A DNA stretch of 64,000 bases from Corinectria fuckeliana (taxonomy: Eukaryota; Ascomycota; Sordariomycetes; Hypocreales; Nectriaceae), in contig WPDH01000414.1 in assembly GCA_019137255.1 (NCBI GenBank), positions 1-64,000 of the forward strand. The letters run 5' to 3'. Under the pieces are notes generated by a model that saw nothing but the letters and a program-made list of their open reading frames with translations, was not told the origin of the DNA and made no database searches. Positions 21,336 through 31,652 of this stretch are shown piece by piece (the stretch's first letter is position 1; every line of letters starts with the position of its first letter). Made by a program: the position numbers and the translations under genes.

Positions 21336-23915
21336 TCAATCCTCGATATCATCATCGCTCAGTACTAGCTTTTGAGCTAAGAGACTTGATACCCCATTGG
21401 ACCTGATACCCGTGCTCTTCTTGCGAGGACTCGACTCCTCAGAGGGTTTGTCTGTCGCCCACGCCTCTGCCGTGGTCGGCTCCTCATCGGCGTCGGATTC
21501 TTCGTCGGCAGCGGCAATGCCTCGGAACGAGACGACCCTTTCAAGGTCGCGGAGGGGGAACGTGGACGACTTGCGGCCGCGAGCGATGTGTGCCATGTAC
21601 GGAAGGCGCTCGAGGAGCATCTCGCGACGGGCGGCGCTGCCAAGGGAAAGCAAGGGAACATGTTCCTCGGCGTCCCCGTCTTGCTGTCTTGGGATAGGAG
21701 CCTGATGATTCTGCTGCTGCTGGCGTTGCATCCAGGATGTGTCACTCGAGGGTTGCTGCGGGCGACGAAACGCAGTGGCACCATCTGTGAGATTCTTGGT
21801 GGGTGCGTTGGTTTCGCCTTTGAGAAGTTTCGAAGACCAGACGTCCACCAGCCCCTCTAGTTCCTCCTTGGCACGCCATAGCTTTAGGCTCGTCGGGTAG
21901 AACATCTTGAAGGTGTCGCTACCCTTAGCCATCGTTGTCGTCTTCCGCTTGACCGGGTTGGGCAGAGCGAACAGCATGCCGCGGACGGCGACTTGGAAGG
22001 TCATTTCATCCTGCCGCAGGAGCTGACTCCCCGAGTCTCTGCCGGAGAAGCCACCCCTGCCACCGAAAAAGACATCCCGAGATGAACATAGGAGATCGCT
22101 CTGGGAGAGGTATTCGATGCACTCGTTGACGTAATCCATTGGGGTAGAGAGGTCCATGGGGCCTGTGCTCTCGCAGGACGGGAGGTAATTTTCGTGCAGC
22201 GCTGAAATGAAGGTATGCGTATCTGTCCCCGTCTCATCAATCAGAGAGTCGACGGAAACCTGGGAACGCTTGGGCCGTGCGTGCTGCGAGATGAAACTCG
22301 GTAGATTTTCGACAGTGTTGTTTCGAGGAGCGGCATCATCCCGTTTGTTGTATACCACCTTCCCCACGGCGTGGAATATTCCTAAGCTCGCTTCACGCTG
22401 GGATATTAGCTCTAGGCTATCCTGCTCGCCTCGGGTGAGTCCAATGCCATCCTTGACGCCCTTCTTCTGCTTTGTGAAGGCCACCTTGGCGCCCCAGTCT
22501 GCCTGATGGTCGCCTTTCAGGCAGAGAAACTCGAGAGAAGCTACCGCATTCCGGATGTCGCCAATCTCCCCAAGGCGCTTCAGCACCAACGGACCAGGCG
22601 TTTTTCTACGACCGGATTTTCTAGCTTCCTTCTGCACCACTAGCTCTAGAGCCTTGGCAAGTAATGAAGGCGCAATGATGTTGAATTCGATAATGCCTAC
22701 GCCTGGGTGACGAAGGATATCGGGTCCCAGTAGCCGGTGGGCTGTGAAACTGTCCGCTGAGGCTGATGTCGTAGTCAAAAGAGTCTCTGATATGATCATG
22801 ACTAATGGCGTAACTGCTTCTTTCTGCGATTGCGGGGCAAACATGGATAGGGAAGGGGTGTTTGCTTCAAGGTAGTGTAATATCGTGTTGCGGAACGATG
22901 TCAACGCTGTCGATGACCTCGAGAATGTATTCGGGAACTCTTCGATCAGAATGATGCGCTTAGATTGATTCTTGGAGGCAACATGCGAGCTGCTGGGGGT
23001 CGTCGACTCGGGACTGTCCGTATCCAGTGCACCGAACTTGCCGCCCCGCCCAAGAAACTCCTCAAACTGCGCTGATGCCGATACGAACCCCAGCCCGGAG
23101 TTGCCCGTGGGATTCCTCCATTCCAGGAGCTCGCATCCCATGTCGCTCGCAAGCAAACGCATCGTCGTCGTCTTGCCCGAGCCGGCGGCGCCTTTGAGGA
23201 TCAGCAACCGCTGCCGCATACGTCCTGCCGTGACATCCTCCAGCCACCTCCTCACGTCCGAAACCTTCCTTTTATGAACGACAAGCTCCTCGAGGTTTCT
23301 AGGTCCAAACCGCTCTGACCATGGCCGCGAATCGTCGTTGACTGCCCCTAGGAAGGTTGGCTTTGGTGGCTTCAGAAACCTCTGACTGGCACTGGGAGCA
23401 TCCGCCGAAGCCAGTTGGGTGCTATTCCTCAGCCTTTTTTTCGCATGTTGACTGACTAAGCTTGATGAGCTCGCCTTCAGCTCCGAGATCTCGTCCTCGG
23501 ATATGGGATCGCTGATGATATCGTCGAGAGGCATGGGTTTCCTGTCCGCGAGTCCTCCCTTCCTCGTGGCTCTTTGCGCTTGGTTTGAGAAGAGAGTCTT
23601 TAGGTCGGCTGTCCTTCCTTCGTCCTTGCTCTTTCCGGTATCCTTTGGCTTATTGGGGCTAGTACTTGTGCCGTTGTTCTGCGACGCAGCTCGACGTGTC
23701 AGGCGACCAGACCCATTCGTGGAGATCGGGCGCGTCGGGCGCGAAACAGCTCTGCCTTTCGAAGGGCTCGGCGATGCGGTCGGGGGTCGGGTCTTGGCGG
23801 GCGAGCTCGGCGAGGAGAGCAGAAAGTTCGTCAGCGTGTTGGCTCGCGGGTGCTCATCCTCGTCATCAGAAGCGTCGACGACATTCCGCCGGCGGCGCTT
23901 CGCGGGCGGGGCCAT
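21336..23915 (-). CDS. RAD17: Checkpoint clamp loader Rad17 (Rad24 homologue)
   Basis: A single exon codes for 859 aa, starting at ATG 23915 (MAPPAKRRRRNVV). It is an RFC-like AAA+ ATPase that loads the 9-1-1 clamp at damaged DNA and activates the ATR-family checkpoint kinase. Visible features: a disordered basic N-terminus with nuclear-localisation-like KRRRR; the Rad17 hallmark segment WSERFGPRNLEELVVHKRKV near residue 195-215; Walker A GAAGSGKTTT near 243; Walker B IILIEEFPN near 320; the GVGIIEFNIIAPSLL strand; and the lid/RFC-box helical part to about residue 640. The C-terminal 150 residues are low complexity with a Gln-rich patch. A further acidic segment follows (AADEESDADEE). Length is in the range of fungal Rad17. 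It is upstream of, and in the same direction as, nothing obviously related. Confidence 0.94.
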   Translation of the reverse strand: MAPPAKRRRRNVVDASDDEDEHPRANTLTNFLLSSPSSPAKTRPPTASPSPSKGRAVSRPTRPISTNGSGRLTRRAASQNNGTSTSPNKPKDTGKSKDEGRTADLKTLFSNQAQRATRKGGLADRKPMPLDDIISDPISEDEISELKASSSSLVSQHAKKRLRNSTQLASADAPSASQRFLKPPKPTFLGAVNDDSRPWSERFGPRNLEELVVHKRKVSDVRRWLEDVTAGRMRQRLLILKGAAGSGKTTTMRLLASDMGCELLEWRNPTGNSGLGFVSASAQFEEFLGRGGKFGALDTDSPESTTPSSSHVASKNQSKRIILIEEFPNTFSRSSTALTSFRNTILHYLEANTPSLSMFAPQSQKEAVTPLVMIISETLLTTTSASADSFTAHRLLGPDILRHPGVGIIEFNIIAPSLLAKALELVVQKEARKSGRRKTPGPLVLKRLGEIGDIRNAVASLEFLCLKGDHQADWGAKVAFTKQKKGVKDGIGLTRGEQDSLELISQREASLGIFHAVGKVVYNKRDDAAPRNNTVENLPSFISQHARPKRSQVSVDSLIDETGTDTHTFISALHENYLPSCESTGPMDLSTPMDYVNECIEYLSQSDLLCSSRDVFFGGRGGFSGRDSGSQLLRQDEMTFQVAVRGMLFALPNPVKRKTTTMAKGSDTFKMFYPTSLKLWRAKEELEGLVDVWSSKLLKGETNAPTKNLTDGATAFRRPQQPSSDTSWMQRQQQQNHQAPIPRQQDGDAEEHVPLLSLGSAARREMLLERLPYMAHIARGRKSSTFPLRDLERVVSFRGIAAADEESDADEEPTTAEAWATDKPSEESSPRKKSTGIRSNGVSSLLAQKLVLSDDDIED

Positions 23916-24448
23916 CAACGCAACTGTGTCATCTGCAAGTTCGACGTGCCATAAGAAGGCTCGGTTGTTTTTCCCGGGCAGCCTTCGCTAATGTCGGATG
24001 CTTGAAAGAATGATGGTTGTCGCGATAGTAGCCTTGTGCACGCCGCGATGTTGACGTCGGGACCCACAAGACAGTGCTGCTGGATGGATACAGCTCCACA
24101 AACGCACTGTGTCATGACTGGCCTGACCTCGAATCTCTCTGCACGCACTTAATCATCGTGGTAGGCAATCTTAGCCTAGCTGCCTCCACACTCATCCTGA
24201 ATTAAGCATTGGACTGTATGTAGCCTGGGGTTTGTTTTCCTTTTAGAAACAAATCACATGTTTCAAGTCCTCCATGACACATCCTCTTGATTGACTGATG
24301 TGAGTAAAACTGTGTGGCACATAGATCTACCATAGCTGGAAACTGGCGGCGCCAGTCTGTTTTTATTGCTATCTCGATACCCTTTCTTCCTTACTACAGT
24401 CCTGTACCCGTTCAACAATTTTGTTCCCTTCATCGACTGCATTAGTGG
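23916..24448. other. Intergenic
   Basis: This contains the promoter of RAD17 (minus strand) and the 3' flank of the questin-oxidase-like gene. A short frame at 23915-24148 has no recognisable content. No other feature is seen. Confidence 0.5.
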
Positions 24449-25782
24449 TTAAAATGCCCATCCGTTGAAATTGTCTACAAAAGACACCGCTGAGCAGAGA
24501 TAGCGTTCATGGGCATCTCCCCAGGTCCTGGACGCTTCCCTCATGGCGCGGATTGCTAAAGGAATCAGTTACCAACTCAAAGCACGGCGATGGGAGCCTT
24601 ACCCTTTACGAAGTGAGCGTCCGTCGACCAAGGCGAGTTCAACGCCTTGTCCTCGACATAGTTCCAGGTCTTGCCCTTGATGTCCATGTTAACATTGTCG
24701 GGGTCAGGCAGCGGCCGTCCCTTGACGATGAAGATGGCCAAGACCAGCAGCCACCACTCTCGGACCAGAGCCATGTGATAATTTTCGGGGAAGAAGGGCA
24801 ATAGGATCCTGACGGCATGGCTGGTTGTCAAGAGATGAACAAGAAGAAAGTTGAAGGCATGAGTTCCTGGTCGAACCGTCGCAACCAGCAAAGCGACGGC
24901 TGCCTCTTGCGACAATTCAAATTGCTTCAACGGTTCGTCAATGACCCAGGCATTCCAGTACTCGAGGATAATAGCCTCGTGCTCGGCGAAGATATCTTCC
25001 ATGTCATCCGGGCTAGCATCAATGGCTACGGACTTGAACCGATCATCCTGGGACAGTTTAATAAGAAGCTGGATAGGCGAACCTGAGCTGTAAGGTGAAG
25101 GTTTGGTGTATGATTTGTCGTCAAGGTACTCGTGCAAGAAGTTGTACTGAGTACAGACAAGTCCCAGAGTCTCCATTGCGAGTTCCTTGCAGTCCGTTTC
25201 ATACGCATAAGCCAAATGAATGAGAGGATGACCAACTAGTGAAGCGAGTCAGCAATCGATACCGCGTGTGCCACCTTTATGAGGATACATACGGCCGCCA
25301 ATAAGACCATTGACCAATGGCTGCTCCTCGAGGAACAGGAAATGGTTCACCACCTGCTTCCAGTCGTATGAGAAGCGCATGGCTAGCTTGTCCTCAAAGA
25401 AGTCGACGTAAGCTCGTTGGTATCTCCTGTCGCCGAGGAAATCTTGCCAGTCGTCCTCAACAACCTCGGCAGGGGACGGCACCCATGGCTCTAGCTCGAG
25501 AATTTGCTTATCGTAGATCTGGTTGAGCTGGACCTCCGTAGCGCCGAGGAGGTACGCGGAGCTCAGGATATGAGGGTTGTGGTTGTCGTACTGAAGATTG
25601 TGATAGATGATTGAGTAGTTGGCATGGTTGGCCTTCAGCAGATGCTTGAGACACCGAGTGCGCCTATCTGGATGAGTCTCAACGTGATGAACCTCGACCG
25701 GAGGCAGGTCGATTGACTGAAGCTTTGAGCCGGAGGTCACCATCCGGCTCACGATGGGCACATATGAGAGAAGATTGTCCAT
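24449..25782 (-). CDS. Questin-oxidase-like protein (AflY/GedK/MdpL family)
   Basis: Three exons: 25782-25293, 25235-24603 and 24555-24449, with introns of 57 nt (GTATGT..TAG) and 47 nt (GTAAGG..TAG); product about 409 aa. The family is recognised from the His-rich N-terminal core: VHHVETHPDRR, then YHNLQYDNHNPHILSSAYLLGA, and later GHPLIHLAYAYE and the FLLVHLLTTSHAVRILLP helix. Known members catalyse Baeyer-Villiger-type or ring-opening oxidations in fungal polyketide pathways (questin oxidase, AflY, MdpL). No polyketide synthase, P450 or other tailoring enzyme is near, so a role in secondary metabolism is not supported by context, and the reaction is unknown. The protein is somewhat short for the family. 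The third exon (VDNFNGWAF end) is confirmed by frame continuity. Confidence 0.85.
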
Positions 25783-26099
25783 TATGAGACGGGATGTAGT
25801 ACTTCAGACGTGAGGATTATGCAAGAGCAAAGGAGAATCACCATGACGTCTAACTGTGAAAAGGGCCAAAAGCCGAGCCGTTCCGTTGGGGTCTTGGGCG
25901 GACACTAAAAAGTGGCGGGGTAGCCTGTTTTCCTCGGGGCGTCGGGCTTGCGGCTCCCGGGGAGCATGACGCACAGACCATCCAAGTAAAACTCCCCGTC
26001 CTGACATGGACGCGACACCGTGATGTCCCACGTACTTGCTACGGCTTCGACCTGATATCTCCGGGGGCACATTCGACAGGCTCGTGCCTCTACACCAAG
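25783..26099. promoter_or_regulatory. Bidirectional promoter region
   Basis: Only 317 bp separate the start codons of the questin-oxidase-like gene (minus) and the UBE3D-like gene (plus), so both promoters must lie here. No defined operator is identified. The sequence has GC-rich blocks at about 25920-25975. Confidence 0.5.
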
Positions 26100-27668
26100 A
26101 TGGAACCCGTCGACAGTGTCTTGATATATGCCGAGCTCCTCTCCAACATCAGACAGGTCTCGGTCGTTGTGTCTTTGCCGTCGCCCATTGACGCGTCGAC
26201 CAAGGCTGAAATCTCACAGCATGGTCGCCAACTTCAGGTATTCCACCAAGGGAGAACCGAGACTGTTTCTCTCCCCGCACAGGTGGCAGCACCCGCAGCC
26301 CTACCAATACCCAGGCAAGGAGCCCTAGATTTATCCTGGAGGCTCCCTGTGTCACCGTCTGAGGCAAGACCCGCGCACTTCTCACTCGAGAATCAAGCCC
26401 TGCCATGGACATCTGTGGATATTGAGATCGGCTCGCGAATAGGCTGTCGGCAGTGCGGTGGCGAGTTTGTCTCAAAGGACACCATAATAGCTTGGAAAGA
26501 CCTGCCAAGTGAAAATTGGGCTGAGATGATGGAGTTTTGGCATTGTCACAAGCCCCATGACGATAATCAGCACGATGAAAAGACGCTGGCAAGCAAGGGC
26601 TATGGCGCCAATAGTGCCATCTCTGCCCAAGACGGCATTGGATTTGTTGATCTAACATCTTTGCTATTCTCAGAATCAGACTGCAATGGCTTGGCGGTAA
26701 GTCTACTCGACGCTGTGTCACAACTCGTTCAGTCCCCTTCCTTTTTATTTGCAAGCGCAGCCTTCACGCCCGGGGAGAAAGAAGATGACCGTGTCGGTAC
26801 CAAGAACCACCCAATGATCTGGCCATCGATACAACTCCCCGAAAGCAATGCTTTTGGTCGTTCCCATCACGTGGGCAGGCAATCAGATAGAACCCTTCCT
26901 CCGGGAATGGGTTCTTAAAGTGACCCTGAAGACGCAGCCTCCCTCCTCCATCCAGCCTTCCCCAGATATGGAAGGCGGGAGCTTGGGGAGAAGCACATCT
27001 CTCCTCGGTGACGGTGTTAGTGCACTTAAATAGGTTGACTCGTCGCTTACGCTCTCCAGTATTCCTCCTCTACCATGGATGCCGGGTTTGACCTGAGTTC
27101 TTTGGCACTAGATGATGCGGCTTCAAGGAAGTTTCTTCATGTGTTTTGTAAGAATTGCAAGACAGAGGTGGGCCTCTTCAATGTCCTGGCCTTGTCTGTG
27201 ACCCTATTCAAGTGGCAGATTACTTGCCAAACGCTCGCACCAAACGCTCGTCCCAGTAGCTCCGAATGCCTAGCTGCCACTCTGATGGCGACTATTTCGA
27301 GATCTGGGTCGTCCAAGTCAATAGTTACGCCGCATATTCTAGGCCCATCATCAGCAGAGCCAGACGCGGACCGTTCGGACTTGTATCTGTGGGTACTGAA
27401 CCCCAACGTCGTGTACTCGTCTTCCTCCGTCGCTGGGAGCGAGACCGCCATGAAGATCTTATACAGAAGTATTGAAGCAGAGGAGGGCAATGAACTAATA
27501 GAATCCCTGAACTCGGACGTGCAGGAGATCAGCCTTCCTCGACCAGCTATCGAAGCTGCCGAGGAAAAGTTGAAGTTGAGTGGTCTGCTGCTGCCAAAGC
27601 GGGAGAGGACGTTCAAGGAATGGAGTGTTGGACTGCTTGGGCGATGGGAACCAAGCGCCCAACAATAG
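26100..27668 (+). CDS. UBE3D/Ipa1-like E2-binding protein (HECT-like E3 family)
   Basis: Two exons are inferred: 26100-26696 and 27060-27668, with a 363-nt intron; product about 401 aa. The family (human UBE3D, also called E2-binding protein; yeast Ipa1) acts as an E3-like partner of ubiquitin-conjugating enzymes, and yeast Ipa1 also affects mRNA 3'-end processing. Recognised segments are AELLSNIRQVSVVVSLPSP, the CRQCGG pair, WKDLPSENWAEMMEFWHCHK, GFVDLTSLLFSESDCNGL before the intron, and FCKNCKTEVGLF and ALSVTLFKWQITC after it. The join gives NGLA-YSSST, matching the expected spacing of the family. The intron is much longer than its neighbours and, if retained, gives a 272-aa product that ends in the intron and lacks the second CxxC and the KWQ part. 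Confidence 0.85.
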
Positions 27669-28089
27669 TTATATATTCAAATAAAACACCAAAGCCTCGA
27701 TGTAAGAATGTCGATTTTAGTAGGGTTATTTTGTTCTGGGTCGAATTGAGGCAAGGATACTACGCGTGGCGGTGTTTGTAGGAACAGCACAGTGCTTCTC
27801 CCACGGTAAATAGCCACCCAAAACGTAGCGCAAGTACAGTGCGTATTCTGGACCCACCAGGGCAATAGGCAGCACCGGACTCTGCTTCACATCTCACGTC
27901 TTTCTCACTTGTAAACATCACGGGATAACCTGCTCCCATTCTCAGCACTGGGCTTATACCTACGAGGACACAAGCACACGGATAATTTAGAGCCGATCTT
28001 CTTATTCGCTCGGTCACCTAGATGCGGTCGGTAGTGGCTCCAAAGTCGCCTCCTCGCCCGCTTGGACGCTCCTCGCGGGACACAAAACA
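27669..28089. other. Intergenic
   Basis: This is the 3' flank of the UBE3D-like gene and the promoter of the SNF2 gene. Nothing else is seen. Confidence 0.5.
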
Positions 28090-31000
28090 ATGCACCCACC
28101 CTTTGCGAAGTATATCCCTGCGGGATCCATCACAATCACCAAGCATGATTGCGCATTCTACCCGGATTCCTGGCCCCTGGAAGAGCTCCGAAGCTGGAGA
28201 GTTCTCTTATTACCCGAAGACTCGCCGTTTGATCTCGATATCGACCACCAAACATTCCTTGACCCAAACTTGCGAGACCAATTGCTTGATATACCCTTGA
28301 TTCGTCCATATGCGCGCCTGTTCCATGCAGCCTGGATCCGGCTTGAATTCAAAGTCAGTCATGCGGAAGATAAATACTACGGTACCATCAGGGTGTACTT
28401 ACTCCCAGATGATGTTGACCGCAGCATCGTGGACCGCTCGGATCCTAGCCTAGCGAAGACACGGCAGATGGTTCTCAGCTGCATTGATTATTCAAAAGCT
28501 GCATGGAATGGGGAATTTCAGCCGCTTCGATTGGAAAGCCCGCCCCTCGTCGACGGTTCAAGCCAGAATGATAAAGAAGTGTCACTGCTACAACTCTTTA
28601 ACAAAATACCGTCTCCTAACCCAGATCCTAAGGTCGTTTCCGAGCCTCATTCGCAAAGTGCAATGTCCTCTCTTTTGGATAGTAGGGTTCCAGGACTCCG
28701 GACAAAGTTACATGGGTACCAAAGACGGTCGGCCGCCGTCATGTTGCAGAAGGAGATTTCGCCGGGGAATGTGCTCGACCCTCGCTTGCTCCATGTCCAT
28801 GACCAGCAAGACTCAAGCTGGTACTTGGACCCAGTTGCAGGTACGGTTCTCTTGGAGCCACGCTACTACGACGGAGTCTCTGGTGGTATCCTAGCTGAAG
28901 AAATGGGCTCTGGCAAGACCATTATCTGCTTGGCCCTCGTCCTAGCTACGAGAGATCTCCCTACACAGCCGCCGGATCATTACCGTGCTGGAGAAATGCC
29001 CTTACGGAAGCGCGTTGGTTCTCTTGCTGATATGGCTGCCTCCTGTGCGACGAGGAACGCTGTTCCGTGGAAGCCCTACTTCGATCTCTACAAGGAGCAG
29101 CTTGGCGAAGAATTCAGCCACTGCACTGAGGCCCTCGAAAGAAATACCGGTTATTATTTCCTACCTCCGCCCGCACCCTTACGCGTTGCGCCTTTACGCG
29201 TTGGGCGGCGCCAGGATCGTCCCGCTCTATCGCCCAAGAAGATTTACCTGAGCTCAGGTAGTATTGTGGTGGTGCCCAACAATCTTTTGTCTCAATGGAA
29301 ACAGGAGATCCGCAAGCACACAGATGGACTAGAAGTCCTTGTTGTGACCAAAGATGACCCTGTTCCATCCTCTGAAGCCCTGCTGAAGTGCGGCCTGGTT
29401 CTCTTCTCCCAAACACGCTTTGAAAAAGTGGCCAAGTACGATGAACATCGCCAGGGTACATTGTCACAAATACACTTCAAGCGTTGCATCGTCGATGAAG
29501 GCCACAAACTAGGAAACTCGAGGATCAGCAGCCGGAGCAACCTCCTAATGGGCTTGGATTCTCTACACTTTTCATCCCGCTGGATTGTGACGGGAACACC
29601 ATCACAGGGCTTATTCGGAGCCGACATCCCCCCTACCGACATACACTCTGAGAACAATCCAGACTCACTGCTCAAGGTGGGAAGTACCGAAGATGATAGC
29701 AGGTCTATAATTGAAATGGAAAGAAAGGACTTGGAGAGGATTGGATCCATAACTGCCCTCTACCTGAAGGTACGTCCGTGGGCTAACACGACTATGGACG
29801 CTGGTGACACCACCGCAAACTGGTCAGTGTATTTGATGCTCCCCAAACACAATTCGAAAAGCCATGGGCGCTGGGACTGTCTCAGATCAACGCTCAATTC
29901 GCTCATCATCCGGCACCGGCGCGACGAAGTCATGGATCTCCTGCCTCCAGTGAATGAGAAGGTAGTGGTTTTGGATGGGTCCTACCAAGATCAACTCTCA
30001 TTGAATATTTTCTCAATGATGATCATCTTCAATGCTGTTCAGTCCCAGCGGACAGACATGGACTACTTCTTCCATCCGAAACAAAAGCGGAGTTTGCTGC
30101 AGATTGTGCATAATCTGAAGCAGGCAAGTTTCTTTGGAGGCTCATTCTTTTCATCTGATGAGATCTCAAAGGCTGTCAAGACTGCCGAGGACTTCTTGCG
30201 TGATAACAAAGTCCCGATAAGTGCCGAAGACCGCCAACTACTTGAACAGGCCATCGCGATCGGCCATGTGGCCACGAACAACAAGCTTAGAAACCTCAGC
30301 AATCAGTTCCATGAGATGCCAGTAACTGCTCATGGGTTTCCAGATGTTATTGGCCAATCGTGGTCTCTAGATGGCGAGTCCGAGGACGTCATGTGTAGCT
30401 CGGCAGGCATGATGTTGGCTCTCCAGAAGCTCATCTCCAATGCAGCCAAAGAGCCTGAGCAGCTCAATTCCCTTCTGAATGGTCGCCTGATACAGGAGGG
30501 CATCGCTGAAAGGGAGCGGATCTTAGTGACGCATTCTACTGACAAGCCATCCACAGAGGAAAGGTCTTCACAGACACTGGCTGGCAACACAAAACTTGGG
30601 GATGAGAGCCATAGAAAGATGCGCTCCCATGGGGCTAATGCCGTCAAAAAACACGAAGGAATGCTTGCTGATATCTTCCTCGGCCCACTCGACGCAGCTA
30701 CAATTAGTTCGACCGCGTCTTCGAAGCTCTCGTACTTGATAGACAGTATTGTCAAGTATCAAGATGAGGAAAAAATTCTCGTCTTCTACGAGAACGAGAA
30801 TGCTGCATGGTATCTTGCGAGTATGCTCGATGTTGTACGTGGAGCCCATTTTCTCCATCAAACAATTGTCCCTCCCTAACAATGAGCAGCTCCAGATTGA
30901 ACATCTCATCTACGCCAAGGGCCTAACTACTGAACGCAGAGCGCAATACGTGAACACGTTTCATCACAACCCGAAATTTAGGCAAGCCCTCGGTCATCAA

Positions 31001-31652
31001 TTTAGTCCTGATGGCTTCAGCTGACGTCTTGTCTAGGGTTCTTCTCATGGATATATCACAGGCTGCCTTCGGGCTGGACATGAGAGATGCGTCGAGAGTC
31101 TACTTCATCAACCCGGTTCTCAACCCCCAAGTCGAGGCGCAAGCAATCGGACGTGTTCGCCGCATTAGCCAGCAGAAGCCGGTTTCGGTTGAGACGTTGG
31201 TCCTGAAGAACAGCATCGAGGAAGTCATACTCGAACGCAAATTGCACATGTCACAAGCCGAACATCGACAAGTAAAATCGATCTTAGACATTCGCCCCAT
31301 CTACGACTGGATCAGGAACGCCAAGATCATGCCACTACCCGAGGGTAAAGATGACAAGCTGAGTCAGATGACTGCACTGAATGCGCCCCAGTACGTGTTT
31401 GGCAGAGGCTTTGGCCGCACCATGCATCCGGATGATGGTATCATATTGGATGATTCAGCTGAAACCAAAACTGGTGTGGCGAAGCCGTCTGAGTCTCGCC
31501 CACCGACTACCTTGAAACGGGCGCACGACACTGGACCTGGTGGTGACGGTGAACTGCAAACCGGAGTGAATGGCTTGTCATCGGAAAAGCGAGATCTGGC
31601 CGCGCGTCCTGCGAGACGAGTGCGGTTCACTGCTGGTTCGGACGAAGAGTGA
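28090..31652 (+). CDS. SNF2-family DNA-dependent ATPase
   Basis: Three exons: 28090-30834, 30890-30981 and 31037-31652; product about 1150 aa. The first intron (55 nt) is GT-AG; the second (55 nt, 30982-31036) is GC-AG, required because all other readings stop. Helicase motifs: LHGYQRRSAAVMLQKE near residue 210; motif I LAEEMGSGKT near 268-277; VVVPNNLLSQWKQEI (Ia); motif II VDEGHKLG near 468; RWIVTGTPSQG near 500. The C-terminal helicase lobe contains FYENENAAW, AKGLTTERRAQYV, LLMDISQAAFGLDM and the motif VI segment QAIGRVRRISQQKPV. DEGH rather than DEAH recalls the Rad5/HLTF branch, but no RING finger is visible between the lobes. An insert of about 400 residues separates the lobes. The Ser/acidic C-terminal tail ends in RRVRFTAGSDEE. 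The likely role is chromatin or repair remodelling; the exact orthologue is unknown. Confidence 0.92.
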
